A stretch of DNA of 64,000 bases from NCBI RefSeq assembly GCF_033763495.1, contig NZ_JANRKL010000035.1:186001-250000 (forward strand), given 5' to 3'. The notes beneath the pieces are model-generated. The model was given only the letters and a program-made list of their open reading frames with translations, had not been told where the DNA came from and did no database searches. This document shows positions 1-9,134 of this stretch, piece after piece (the first letter of the stretch is position 1; each line of letters begins with the position of its first letter). The stretch is from Haliscomenobacter sp033763495. Lineage in GTDB: Bacteria > Bacteroidota > Bacteroidia > Chitinophagales > Saprospiraceae. The translations under genes were made by a program, and so were the position numbers.

Positions 1-634
1 CTTTTCCCCCAGCCCACAAGGTGCAGGATACCACATTGATGATGCCATGCACATGGTGAAGAGGCAGAATACACAAGGTGTGGTCGGTATCCGCATAAGC
101 CCAGGCTTCGATCAGCGATTCAATTTGCGCAGCAATGTTGCGGTGGGTAGTGACCACTCCTTTGGGTAAATTGGTCGTGCCGCTGGTGTATAAAATCATG
201 GCCCGGCGGCTTAGCTCAATCTGAGGCAAAACGTCTTTTGCTTCTGGTTCTTCATTGCCCAGAATAATCAAACGAAGTCCTTTTTCACGACAGTAATCGG
301 CTAAAACAGCCTCAAATTCCGGTGAAATCACCACAATTTCCGCTTGGGTATCCTCCAAAACATACTGCAATGAAGGTAAGGGGTAGGTAATGCATAATGG
401 TACAACAACACCGCCTGCCAGCCATATCCCCCATTGGGTGCGCACGTAGTCGAAGCCGGGTTTGACCATGAAGGCGATACGGCGTTCAGCAAGATCAGAC
501 TCATTTTGCAGCAAATTGTAAGCAAACGCTTCGGCTGCGTTTAAAAGGTTACCGTAGGTATACGATTGATCCTCCTGAAGGATAGCAATGCGATTAGGAT
601 GCGATTTGGCGTAGTTGAAAATGGGTAGTGACAT
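1..634 (-). CDS. Malonyl-CoA/acyl-CoA synthetase (ACSF3-like), 5' part only
   Basis: AMP-forming acid:CoA ligase running off the left edge of the window; about 211 N-terminal residues are visible, from the ATG at 634-632 (MSLPIFNYAK...). The P-loop-like signature of the superfamily, YTSGTTNLPKGV, is present near residue 150, followed by the core motif LPLHHVHGIIN. That LPLHHVHG-V-N form is typical of the MatB/ACSF3 malonyl- or methylmalonyl-CoA synthetase branch, so the acid may be malonate or a similar short acid; this substrate call is inference. The enzyme would adenylate the acid and transfer it to CoA in the cytoplasm. It is divergent from the secreted propeller gene at 746. The C-terminal domain and the rest of the active site lie outside the window. 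Confidence 0.85.
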   Translation of the reverse strand, partial: MSLPIFNYAKSHPNRIAILQEDQSYTYGNLLNAAEAFAYNLLQNESDLAERRIAFMVKPGFDYVRTQWGIWLAGGVVVPLCITYPLPSLQYVLEDTQAEIVVISPEFEAVLADYCREKGLRLIILGNEEPEAKDVLPQIELSRRAMILYTSGTTNLPKGVVTTHRNIAAQIESLIEAWAYADTDHTLCILPLHHVHGIINVVSCTLWAGGK

Positions 635-745
635 ACTGTATTGGAATAATCAAAAATGAACTGCCAAAATAAAAATCCTTATCGAATCAGTACTGGAATC
701 CACCCAAAATCGGCTAACTTTCCCACAAACAATCACGGATTCCGT

Positions 746-3700
746 ATGAAAACCAATAAAACCATTCAACTTCTACTCTTTTCCCTGCTGGTATTTTTCC
801 AGGCACAGGCCCAACCCTACGACGCCAAACTGTTCAATTCCATGCGTTGGCGGATGATTGGCCCGCATCGGGGAGGCCGCACCGTGGGTGCAGTAGGTGT
901 GCCCCAACAACCTAACGTTTTTTACATCGGGGTCAACCATGGTGGCGTTTGGAAAACGACTGACTATGGCCGTACCTGGGTGCCCATTTTTGACGATCAA
1001 CCCACTGGTTCGATCGGGGATGTTGGCGTAGCACCTTCCAACCCCAATGTGCTCTATGTCGCCAGCGGTGAAGGCCTCCAGAGGCCCGATTTGTCCGTCG
1101 GAGATGGGATGTACAAATCGGTGGATGCAGGCAAAAGCTGGCAACACATTGGCCTACGCGAAGGCCAACAAATCGGGGGCATCGACATAGATCCCCGCGA
1201 TGAAAACCGCGTTTTTGCCGCCATACTGGGCCATCCCTACGGCCCCAATACCGAACGTGGCGTTTACCGAACTACCAACGGCGGCAAAACCTGGGAACGA
1301 GTATTGTACAAGGATGAAAACACGGGCGCGATCCAGGTGACCATCGATCCCAGCAACTCCAATATCGTTTATGCCAGCTTGTGGGCTGCCCGCCAAGGGC
1401 CCTGGGAAAATGGCGCTTGGCAAGGCCCTGAAACTGGGTTTTACAAATCCACTGATGGCGGAACTACCTGGCAAAAAAAGGCCACAGGTTTGCCCACTTT
1501 TGCAGAAGGACTAGGGCGCATTGGCTTTTGTATAGCGCCCAGTCAAACCCAACGGCTCTACGCCACTGTCGACGCGCCGACCAAAGGCGGCATCTACCGC
1601 AGCGACGACGGTGGTGAATCCTGGACCTTGATGAATCCCGATGCCCGGTTTTGGGGCCGAGGTAGCGATTTTGCCGAAGTGAAAGTGGATCCCAAAAACC
1701 CCGACATCGTTTATTCCGCCAATGTTGTGGCCTGGAAATCGTCGGACGGAGGCAAAAACTGGACCGCATTTCGCGGTGCTCCCGGCGGCGACGACTACCA
1801 CCGCATCTGGATCAATCCCAACAATCCAGACATCATCTTGTTTGCGAGCGATCAGGGAGCCATTATTACCGTCAACGGTGGAGAAACCTTCAGTTCCTGG
1901 TACAATCAGCCTACTGCGCAGTTTTACCACGTGAGCACCGACAATGCGTTCCCTTACAATGTATACGGCGGCCAACAGGAAAGTGGCTCGGTGGGGATTA
2001 CCTCAAGAGGCAACGACGGCCGTATCACCTTCCGGGAATGGCATCCCGTAGGAGTAGAAGAATATGGATATGTAGCCCCCGATCCACTCGACCCCAACAT
2101 CATTTACGGCGGCAAGGTCACCCGTTTTGACAAACGTACGGGTCAAACCCAAAACATCGCTCCAGAAGCTGTTCGATCCGGCAAGTACCGTTTTATTCGA
2201 ACTGCGCCCATTCTGTTTTCGCCCATCAATCCAAAGACCTTGTATTATGCAGGAAACGTGTTGTTCAAGACCCGAAATGGAGGAAATTCCTGGGAAATCA
2301 TCAGCCCCGATCTGACCCGGGAAACTTACGATGTACCAGAAAGCGTAGGCGTTTACACCAGTGCAGACATGAAAACCATGCCCCGGCGAGGCGTCATTTA
2401 CACCATTGCACCCTCCCCTCTGGATTCCAATTTGATTTGGGTTGGCACCGATGATGGATTCATTCAAGTAACAAGGGATGGCGGCAAAAACTGGAGTAAC
2501 GTCACTCCACCTGCGATTACTTCCTGGAGTAAGGTATCGATCATGGAAGCCAGTCATTTTGACAAAAACACTGCTTATGCTGCGGTCAATCGCATCCGTT
2601 GCGACGATTTGCGCCCCCACATCTACCGCACCCGCGACGGGGGCAAAACCTGGCAAGAAATTGTTACCGGTTTGCCGGATGACCCAATCAACGCCGTCAA
2701 AGAGGATCCGCTCAAAAAAGGTTTACTTTTTGCAGGTTCGGAGCGAATGGTTTCAGTTTCCTTTGATGATGGGGACCATTGGCAGTCCTTGCGTTTAAAT
2801 ATGCCAGCAACTTCTATCCGCGATTTAGTGATCAAAGACGATGATATTGTAGTGGGTACCCACGGGCGTTCATTCTGGATTCTGGACGACATCACGCCAC
2901 TGCGGCAATTGACACCCGCTATGGCCGCCCAAAACTCGATTTTGTACAAACCCCAATTGACTTACCGGGTGCGCTGGAACATGAACACGGATACGCCAAT
3001 TCCGCAGGAAGAACCCTCCGGAGACAATCCTCCCGATGGTGCAGTAATCAATTATTACCTCAAAGAGGCCGCCACGGTGAGTTTAGAAATTTTGGATGCG
3101 GCTGGGAATTTGGTGCGCAAATTTACTCCAAATGACCCCTCAGATAATATTCCCCCAAACAATGTACCGCCCTATTGGATTCGCCCTCAACAGATTTTGT
3201 CAGGCGCAGCAGGTTCGCATCGTTTTGTTTGGGATTTGCACTACACTCCGCTGCCTGGACCTGTCAATTTCCCGATTGCAGCCACCTATCGCAATACTGC
3301 TCCACGGCCCACTGGCCCTTGGGTCATGCCAGGCAATTATACCGTGCGACTGACCGTCAATGGTCAAAGCTTTACACAGCCTTTGGTGATCAAGATGGAT
3401 CCTCGGGTAAAAACCAGTACTGCTCAATTGCGGCAACAGTTTGACTTGTCGATGACTTGTTATGATGGGCAAAAAAAATTAAATGCTCTGCTCAATCAGA
3501 CAGCAGGATTGCGTGGGCAAATCAAAACCAATTTGGGCTTGCTCAAAAATGGGGTGTTGGCGCCAAAATTGCACGATTTGAACGAATCCCTGGTCGCCCT
3601 GGAAAAAGAATTTGGACCAGCAAGTCGGACTTTTGCTGGCCTTTTTGGCGTTTTGCAGGATGCGGACATGCCACCTACCAACCAGGCCGTTGAGGCTGTT

Positions 3701-3814
3701 TCAACGGCTCAATCCGTTTTGGAGGGGATCAATAAAAAAATGGAAGCCATCAAGGGAACGCTGCCAGATATCAATACTGCCTTGAAAAGGATGAATTTGA
3801 AAATCCTGGAATAG
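746..3814 (+). CDS. Secreted Asp-box (BNR/sortilin-like) beta-propeller protein
   Basis: A 1022-residue exported protein. The frame is open from an ATG at 656, but the ATG at 746 starts directly with a signal peptide (MKTNKTIQLLLFSLLVFFQAQA), and a TAnnTTT-like box lies between the two at 715-722, so 746 is preferred. At least ten Asp-box motifs of the S/T-x-D-x-G-x-x-W type (for example TTDYGRTW, SSDGGKNW, TRDGGKTW) run through residues 50-750, as in sortilin/VPS10 and BNR-repeat propellers. A beta-sandwich-like region (about 770-910) and an alpha-helical tail follow. Such proteins are often labelled 'glycosyl hydrolase', but no glycosidase active site can be identified. No T9SS tail is visible. 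The true ligand or substrate is unknown. Confidence 0.85.
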   Translation: MKTNKTIQLLLFSLLVFFQAQAQPYDAKLFNSMRWRMIGPHRGGRTVGAVGVPQQPNVFYIGVNHGGVWKTTDYGRTWVPIFDDQPTGSIGDVGVAPSNPNVLYVASGEGLQRPDLSVGDGMYKSVDAGKSWQHIGLREGQQIGGIDIDPRDENRVFAAILGHPYGPNTERGVYRTTNGGKTWERVLYKDENTGAIQVTIDPSNSNIVYASLWAARQGPWENGAWQGPETGFYKSTDGGTTWQKKATGLPTFAEGLGRIGFCIAPSQTQRLYATVDAPTKGGIYRSDDGGESWTLMNPDARFWGRGSDFAEVKVDPKNPDIVYSANVVAWKSSDGGKNWTAFRGAPGGDDYHRIWINPNNPDIILFASDQGAIITVNGGETFSSWYNQPTAQFYHVSTDNAFPYNVYGGQQESGSVGITSRGNDGRITFREWHPVGVEEYGYVAPDPLDPNIIYGGKVTRFDKRTGQTQNIAPEAVRSGKYRFIRTAPILFSPINPKTLYYAGNVLFKTRNGGNSWEIISPDLTRETYDVPESVGVYTSADMKTMPRRGVIYTIAPSPLDSNLIWVGTDDGFIQVTRDGGKNWSNVTPPAITSWSKVSIMEASHFDKNTAYAAVNRIRCDDLRPHIYRTRDGGKTWQEIVTGLPDDPINAVKEDPLKKGLLFAGSERMVSVSFDDGDHWQSLRLNMPATSIRDLVIKDDDIVVGTHGRSFWILDDITPLRQLTPAMAAQNSILYKPQLTYRVRWNMNTDTPIPQEEPSGDNPPDGAVINYYLKEAATVSLEILDAAGNLVRKFTPNDPSDNIPPNNVPPYWIRPQQILSGAAGSHRFVWDLHYTPLPGPVNFPIAATYRNTAPRPTGPWVMPGNYTVRLTVNGQSFTQPLVIKMDPRVKTSTAQLRQQFDLSMTCYDGQKKLNALLNQTAGLRGQIKTNLGLLKNGVLAPKLHDLNESLVALEKEFGPASRTFAGLFGVLQDADMPPTNQAVEAVSTAQSVLEGINKKMEAIKGTLPDINTALKRMNLKILE

Positions 3815-3857
3815 TGTGAAGCATAGCCGCTTACCTCCAAGTCTGTGCGGCACAGAA

Positions 3858-3956
3858 CCTTCCGAAAGTGGAAAACTTTCGGAAGGGCGTTTTGAATTTG
3901 GTACCTATGCTCCAAATCTAGAGCCCCCTTCCCGAAAGCTTTCCACTTTCGGGAAG
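3858..3956. repeat. Two related hairpins, inverted copies, between convergent genes
   Basis: Hairpin A has arms 3858-3869 and 3875-3886 (core CCTTCCGAAAGT); hairpin B has arms 3928-3938 and 3946-3956 (core CTTCCCGAAAG). The asymmetric inner word is GTGGAAA in A and TTTCCAC in B, so B looks like an inverted copy of A. They fill the gap between the propeller gene (+) and the AEC transporter (-), and probably act as a two-way terminator. Confidence 0.7.
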
Positions 3957-3996
3957 TTCTTTTACCGCAAGATTTTGCGCATTAACTCATCCAAAA

Positions 3997-4917
3997 TCAC
4001 TGCAAGCCCAACAACAACACCACTCCCCACATCAACGCAAAACTGATCAACAAAGAAATATTCAGCAGCGTCCCCGCAATCCGGGAATCAAAATTCATTT
4101 CATCCGAAAAAGGCAAAATAGTCATGCCAATGGGCAGCAACACACAAACGATCAATACGCTGCGCATCTGCGAATCCGCAGGCAACAAAAAATACAACAC
4201 TGCCACGGCCATAAATCCCACGCCATATCGAATCGCCAATACTTTGGAAATGGCCTTCAATTTGTTTTTGTCCAGGGCAAAACTCAGGTAAAGCCCCATT
4301 AGCAACAAGACCAATGACTTGTTAGCAGAAGCCAAAACATCCAGGCCATCCATCATCAACTTTGGCACTGGAATGTTCAAAACATTGATTGTCAGACCCA
4401 CAAACATGGCTAAAAAAGGTGGCAAACTAAACACCCGCTTGAGGATCTTCCGCCAATCAACTGCTTGCGCTCCGCTTGATGCGATGTAACTCCCCAGAGG
4501 ATAGACAATCCCAAATGCAATGATGGTATTCCCAATATCGTACATCACTGCATAAACCAGGGCTTCTTTGCCAAATAGCCCTTCGATGATTGGAAAACCA
4601 AATAAGCCTACATTGGCTGTGCCAGCACCCATGGTGAGCACGCCCCTTAGTTCGTTCGAATAGTTGCCAAACCAAAACCAGGCAATTGTAAGCATCAGGC
4701 TACAAAAGCCGATACAAAACAGCGGAAGTAAAAACAACGAAGGAGTCAGTTCCACCCGCACCATGGACACCAGCATCAAAGCAGGAAAAGTAGTGTGCAT
4801 CAAAAACTTGGAGATGATCTTGCCCTCCTCTTCTTTGATAAACCCGTATTTTTTCAAAAAAAAACCTAAAGCGATGATGCTGAGGGTGATGATAAAGACG
4901 TGGTTGGCTTGGGTCAT
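3997..4917 (-). CDS. AEC (auxin efflux carrier) family transporter
   Basis: A 306-residue integral membrane protein with about ten hydrophobic segments in two halves of five, as in AEC/BART-superfamily carriers. The first half carries the glycine-rich stretch TMGAGTANVGLFGFPI and a central AVMYDIGNTI segment, both typical of bacterial AEC proteins that export or exchange small organic acids or amino acids. Length and topology match the family. The substrate cannot be told from sequence. A TATCTTTG promoter box lies at 4948-4955, about 30 nt upstream of the start codon. The gene appears monocistronic and converges on the propeller gene across a double hairpin. Confidence 0.8.
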   Translation of the reverse strand: MTQANHVFIITLSIIALGFFLKKYGFIKEEEGKIISKFLMHTTFPALMLVSMVRVELTPSLFLLPLFCIGFCSLMLTIAWFWFGNYSNELRGVLTMGAGTANVGLFGFPIIEGLFGKEALVYAVMYDIGNTIIAFGIVYPLGSYIASSGAQAVDWRKILKRVFSLPPFLAMFVGLTINVLNIPVPKLMMDGLDVLASANKSLVLLLMGLYLSFALDKNKLKAISKVLAIRYGVGFMAVAVLYFLLPADSQMRSVLIVCVLLPIGMTILPFSDEMNFDSRIAGTLLNISLLISFALMWGVVLLLGLQ

Positions 4918-4947
4918 TTCAAGCGTGCGTTTTTGTGTTTATGGCCT

Positions 4948-4955
4948 CAAAGATA
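4948..4955 (-). promoter_or_regulatory. Candidate -7 box (TATCTTTG) for the AEC transporter
   Basis: On the minus strand the box matches the Bacteroidetes TAnnTTTG consensus and lies about 30 nt before the ATG at 4917. The expected -33 region falls inside the hairpin at 4956-4994, and no clear TTG is found at the right distance. Confidence 0.3.
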
Positions 4956-4994
4956 ACAGCCAATATCCAAGCATAAAGCTCAAATATTGGCTGT
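4956..4994. terminator. Hairpin downstream of the ThuA/PQQ-dehydrogenase gene
   Basis: Perfect 11-bp arms, 4956-4966 (ACAGCCAATAT) and 4984-4994, enclose a 17-nt loop. It lies 3' of the minus-strand gene ending at 5019 and directly abuts the promoter box of the AEC gene. Confidence 0.5.
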
Positions 4995-5018
4995 CGTAAT
5001 ATTTAGAAAAGAAACTTA

Positions 5019-8000
5019 TTATTTAAACTCAAACTTTTCCACTCCTCCTAGGAAATTCCCCTTCGCATCCGGGTTTCGGAATACGATGAAAATGTCCTGT
5101 TTCCCAGCGGGAGCAGCAGCAGTCAATTTTAAGGGCGCATCCTTTTTGTCTCCTTTGGGGAAACTGGTTTCAGCCAACAGGGTACCTTCCGGCGACCCCG
5201 TACGCAATTCTATTTTTCCACCCACGCCATAACCTTTGGTGTACACCGTGACTTCAGAAACACCCGCCAGGTCAATGCCATTGTAGCGCAAGTAAGCATT
5301 GTCGTTGGCCACTTGCATTGGGTTGTTGCCCCGTGCGCGCATCATTTCCCGATTGGCATCCGCTTCGGTTGCGTACAGGATGGGAGAACGCAATGCAATC
5401 GTCTGGCTGGCGATCAAAGCGCCTACCATGGGAATCCCTTTGTCAGTATAGCTGGCACTAAGAATGTACATCCCCGGCTGCTTTTTCTCATGTTCCGTCA
5501 GGCTGACAGTAGCTGCGAGTGGGCGGTTTTCCGGTTTTTTATCTTTTGCCAATGACAAAATGTATTCTGCCATTGATTCGGCTTCCGACTTGGTCAATTG
5601 AGGGTGAGCGTTCATCGCTTGTTCTCCCCAGACTCCTTTGCCTCCTTTGAGGATTTTATTGGCCAAAATTCCGGCTACTGGCTCCCAACTGGTTTTGTAT
5701 TTATTGGAAACATCCATCCAACTTGGTCCTACCGACTTATCATTCATCTGGTGGCAAGACTTACAATCGGAGAGTTCGATCAGGCGTTTGCCTGCCACAA
5801 AACCAGAGTTGGTTTGGTGCCCTTGAGCTACGCCCGTACGGTCGAAGCCTTCGATGTAGTTCAAACTCACCGCCACATCTTCGCCACTGATGCCTTTGCC
5901 CACTTCGCCGTCTTCTTTGTCGCTTACCTTAATGGCATACTCCAATGGTTTTCCAGGGAAGAAGAAGGTTTGGTTACCCTTTACCGTTAAATCCAGTTTC
6001 GGCATTTCATTGCCTACCCGGATGCCCACTTTTGAGCTGGACGTTTTGCCCTGTGCATCAGTTACTGTGAGTTCAGCCTCATAAAATCCAGGTTTTTTGT
6101 ACTTGGCAACCGCACTGGAGGCCTTGCTGCCTTTACCATTACCAAAATCCCAGTCGTAGGTCAAAGCTTGACCTTCGGGGTCTTTGGAAGCGGTAGCACT
6201 CAAGTTTACACTAAGTGGTTTTTTGCCAGCAGTGGTACTTGCTTCCAATTTTGCCATTGGTGGTAAATTGCCCGGGTTATATTCAATTTTGAACAAGGTT
6301 GCGTCTTCATTGGCAGAAAACCATTTTTTGCCATACTCCAACATGTACAAGGTTCCATCGGTGTGGAAAGCCATGTCCATTGGGTTGGACAAAGGTACAT
6401 TTGGCGCAAAACGCTCCATGTCGGCGTATTTTCCGTTTTCATCCAAGGTAAATACCATGATCCAATCGCGCATCCACTCGTAGGCAAAAAACTTGCCATT
6501 GTAGTAGTTCGGGAAACGATTGGGGGCGTTTTTGAAATCGTCGGCATAATAAACAGGACCAGCCATAGGGTTGCGGCCTCCTTTGCCCATCAGGGGAAAT
6601 TCGTTGGATACAGCGTAGGGATACCATACCAGTGGCGATTGTGCAGCGGGCAATTCAATCAATCCCGTGTTGTGCGCACTTTCGTTCACTGGTGCTTTAG
6701 GGTCATAGGCGGCACCCGCAGTTTTGGTGTCAAAATCCCAGCGGCGATAGGGTTTGTTGTTGGCAACAAAAAGTGGCCAGCCAAAGTAACCCGCTTTCTG
6801 AGCCTGATTGAACTCACAGTGACCACGGGGGCCACGCTCAGCATTGTCTTCACCTGCATCTGGGCCTACATCGCCCCAATACACAAAACCAGTACGTTTG
6901 TCTACCGAAATGCGGTAAGGATTGCGGCAACCCATTACATAAATTTCCGGACGGGTTTTGGGCGTGCTGGGAAGATACATGTTGCCTTCAGGAATGGTGT
7001 AAGTGCCATCAGGTTGTACTTTGATCCGCAGAATTTTACCCCGCAAATCATTGGTGTTTGAGGAAGTATATCTAGCGTCAAAACCTGCGCGGCCGGGGCG
7101 ACCATCCATTGGGCCGTAGCCGTCCGATTCAAAAGGATTGGTGTCGTCTCCAGTGCTCAAAAAGAGGTTGCCTTTGCCGTCAAAATCGATGGAGCCGCCG
7201 GTATGGCAGCAGCCGTCTTTTTTAACTTGAACCCGCAAAACAACTTTTTCGGAAGAAAACAACAGCGTGTCTTTCACATCGTCATACGTGAACTGTGAGA
7301 GGCGGTTTTCCTTTGAGTTATCGTTGGGCGTGTAAAACAAAAACAGGCGTTTGTTCTGAGCGTAGTTGGGATCCGCACCCAAGCCCATCAAACCATATTC
7401 GTGGGTAGAAAAGACGGGTACATTGGCCACTACTTTTACATTGCCTGTTTGGGGGTTCCACATTTTTAATTTTCCCTTGCGCTCGGTGAACAACACCTTC
7501 CCGTTGGGCAAAACGGCCAACTCGGTCGGCTCGTCAAGGTTATTCACCAAGACGGTTTTTGTAAAGCGAGCCGGATCTGGTACCTGTTCACTTTTGGCCT
7601 TGCTGTAGTCCAGTTTTTCGGACATGGCCCAAGTCAAACCACCGATGAAGTGTTTGGCAATCCGAGGGTCGGAAAAGGACTCCCAGGTGTGGCCATAATT
7701 GGAATAAAATGACTTTCCACCATCAAATTCATGGTACCAGGCCATAGGGTGAAAATCGCCCATCTTGCCATCCTTGTACGATTTTTCATCCACTTTGATC
7801 AGTGGTTTGATTAAATCAGTACGCAGAGATTTGAAGTCGTAAAATTCGTCGGTGTGGTCAAAAGTGGCATCCAGATGCTGCGTAGAAGGGTGATTCCGAT
7901 CCATTACGGTCATGGTCCCTTTCTGAACATTCGGGTTGCCAGGGTGACTGGCAAAATACCCACCCATCAGCTTGTTGTACCAGGGCCAGCCATATTCGGT

Positions 8001-8345
8001 ATCGGAAGCGGCGTGGATGCCCACATAAGCTCCTCCGGCCTGGATGTAGCGTTCAAAGTTGACTTGTTGTGATGGGCTCAATACATCGCCCGTGGTGTTT
8101 AGCCACACCACGGCATTGTAACGCTTGAGGTTTTCCTCGGTAAATTTGTTGCTGTCTTCAGTAGTGTCCACTACAACTCCTGCGGTTTTGCCCCAATCCT
8201 GAAAGAATTGGATGCCACGCTGAATGGAGTTATGGCGCCAACCCATGGTTTTGGAGAAAACCAAAATTCGCTTTTGGGAAAAAGCGCTCAATGAAAAAAG
8301 ACAGAGAAACACTAGGATGATGTGATCTTTGCGCATTTTAAACAT
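5019..8345 (-). CDS. ThuA / PQQ-type sugar dehydrogenase / PKD / cytochrome c fusion
   Basis: A 1108-residue exported protein. Signal peptide 1-23; ThuA-like domain about 25-243; glucose/sorbosone dehydrogenase-type six-bladed propeller about 258-690; PKD domain about 697-780; c-type haem domain about 848-935 with CKSCH at 861-865 and a plausible distal Met at 911; C-terminal carbohydrate-binding-like beta domain about 985-1108. The order suggests a sugar is bound and oxidised by the PQQ-type domain, with electrons passed to the built-in cytochrome; this is inferred from domain families. The start ATG overlaps the stop of the SGNH hydrolase gene (TAATG at 8347-8343), indicating translational coupling. 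An alternative start three codons in (MRKDHI) is possible. Common as a type in Bacteroidota, but substrate unknown. Confidence 0.88.
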   Translation of the reverse strand: MFKMRKDHIILVFLCLFSLSAFSQKRILVFSKTMGWRHNSIQRGIQFFQDWGKTAGVVVDTTEDSNKFTEENLKRYNAVVWLNTTGDVLSPSQQVNFERYIQAGGAYVGIHAASDTEYGWPWYNKLMGGYFASHPGNPNVQKGTMTVMDRNHPSTQHLDATFDHTDEFYDFKSLRTDLIKPLIKVDEKSYKDGKMGDFHPMAWYHEFDGGKSFYSNYGHTWESFSDPRIAKHFIGGLTWAMSEKLDYSKAKSEQVPDPARFTKTVLVNNLDEPTELAVLPNGKVLFTERKGKLKMWNPQTGNVKVVANVPVFSTHEYGLMGLGADPNYAQNKRLFLFYTPNDNSKENRLSQFTYDDVKDTLLFSSEKVVLRVQVKKDGCCHTGGSIDFDGKGNLFLSTGDDTNPFESDGYGPMDGRPGRAGFDARYTSSNTNDLRGKILRIKVQPDGTYTIPEGNMYLPSTPKTRPEIYVMGCRNPYRISVDKRTGFVYWGDVGPDAGEDNAERGPRGHCEFNQAQKAGYFGWPLFVANNKPYRRWDFDTKTAGAAYDPKAPVNESAHNTGLIELPAAQSPLVWYPYAVSNEFPLMGKGGRNPMAGPVYYADDFKNAPNRFPNYYNGKFFAYEWMRDWIMVFTLDENGKYADMERFAPNVPLSNPMDMAFHTDGTLYMLEYGKKWFSANEDATLFKIEYNPGNLPPMAKLEASTTAGKKPLSVNLSATASKDPEGQALTYDWDFGNGKGSKASSAVAKYKKPGFYEAELTVTDAQGKTSSSKVGIRVGNEMPKLDLTVKGNQTFFFPGKPLEYAIKVSDKEDGEVGKGISGEDVAVSLNYIEGFDRTGVAQGHQTNSGFVAGKRLIELSDCKSCHQMNDKSVGPSWMDVSNKYKTSWEPVAGILANKILKGGKGVWGEQAMNAHPQLTKSEAESMAEYILSLAKDKKPENRPLAATVSLTEHEKKQPGMYILSASYTDKGIPMVGALIASQTIALRSPILYATEADANREMMRARGNNPMQVANDNAYLRYNGIDLAGVSEVTVYTKGYGVGGKIELRTGSPEGTLLAETSFPKGDKKDAPLKLTAAAPAGKQDIFIVFRNPDAKGNFLGGVEKFEFK

Positions 8346-9019
8346 TATTTTACAATCATTTTTAACAATAAATCGGCTACCAACTGATTGCCTGCATCAT
8401 TCAAATGGACCCGGTCGGTGGTCAAAATACCTGACTCCTGATTTTTAGGATTGTTCTTCAGGTTGTAGGCCAGGAATTCCTTGCGCAGGTCAGCCAATGG
8501 GCAATCTAATTTGCCAGCAATGTCCCGAATCATGTTGGAGTAGCGATTGAGGTCGCCATCCTGTTGGTTGCTGTGATCCGTGCGTTCACCAATCACAGCA
8601 GGAGTGCAACAAATGACCTTGATGCCGTTGGATTGGAACTTTTTGATCAGGGCAAGATAGAATTTTTCAAACTTGTCCGGATCAGTGCCAGTCTGATGGC
8701 TGGTTTTGTGCCAAACATCGTTGACTCCCACATAAATCACCACAAGATTGGGCTTGTGAGCCAATACATCTTCTTCCAGGCGGAGGTACAAGTCGTAAAC
8801 TTTGTTGCCTCCAATCCCTGCACCAATGAGTTGGTACTTGTCCTTGATGCCCTGTTTGATCAGTGCATCTTTCATTTTGGTAATGTACCCTCCGGGTTGC
8901 ACACCGGCCTGGGTAATCGAATCGCCAAAAAATACGACTTTCACTACTTCGTCTTTGGTCATGGCCAGAGAAAGTAAACTCAAGGCCAGAGTGAACAAAA
9001 AGGTGTTGGATTTGAACAT
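8345..9019 (-). CDS. Secreted SGNH/GDSL-family hydrolase
   Basis: A 224-residue protein with an N-terminal signal peptide. It shows the SGNH blocks in order: GDSIT (nucleophile Ser, about residue 34), GAGIGGN with the oxyanion Gly, GVNDV with the oxyanion Asn, and DRVHLN near residue 205 carrying the Asp and His of the triad. The family deacylates esters, commonly acetylated sugars or lipids. It is the upstream member of a two-gene unit with the ThuA/PQQ-dehydrogenase gene, with a one-base stop-start overlap, so its substrate may be an esterified carbohydrate (inference). All catalytic blocks look intact. Confidence 0.85.
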   Translation of the reverse strand: MFKSNTFLFTLALSLLSLAMTKDEVVKVVFFGDSITQAGVQPGGYITKMKDALIKQGIKDKYQLIGAGIGGNKVYDLYLRLEEDVLAHKPNLVVIYVGVNDVWHKTSHQTGTDPDKFEKFYLALIKKFQSNGIKVICCTPAVIGERTDHSNQQDGDLNRYSNMIRDIAGKLDCPLADLRKEFLAYNLKNNPKNQESGILTTDRVHLNDAGNQLVADLLLKMIVK

Positions 9020-9033
9020 CGCTAGAAGTTTAT

Positions 9034-9126
9034 GTTGAGAAGTTGAGAAGTTGAGGCTACCGCAGCGACTTGAACAAGGACATTGTCAAAGTTATTGCGG
9101 CAGCCTCAACTCCTCAACTTCTCAAC
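9034..9126. repeat. Long inverted repeat, GTTGAGAA-word family, copy 1
   Basis: Arms of 31 bp (9034-9064 and 9096-9126) differ at two positions and enclose a 31-nt loop. The left arm starts with three tandem words GTTGAGAA/GTTGAGAA/GTTGAGGC. A second member of the family lies at 30218-30302. Here it sits between the TIM-barrel gene's stop and the SGNH gene's start, both on the minus strand. Confidence 0.8.
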
Positions 9127-9134
9127 CCCTAAGT

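Noticed and set aside
656..745. N-terminal extension of the propeller protein from the ATG at 656
   Set aside because: No signal peptide, unlikely composition, and a promoter-like box lies within it; the ATG at 746 starts a clean signal peptide.
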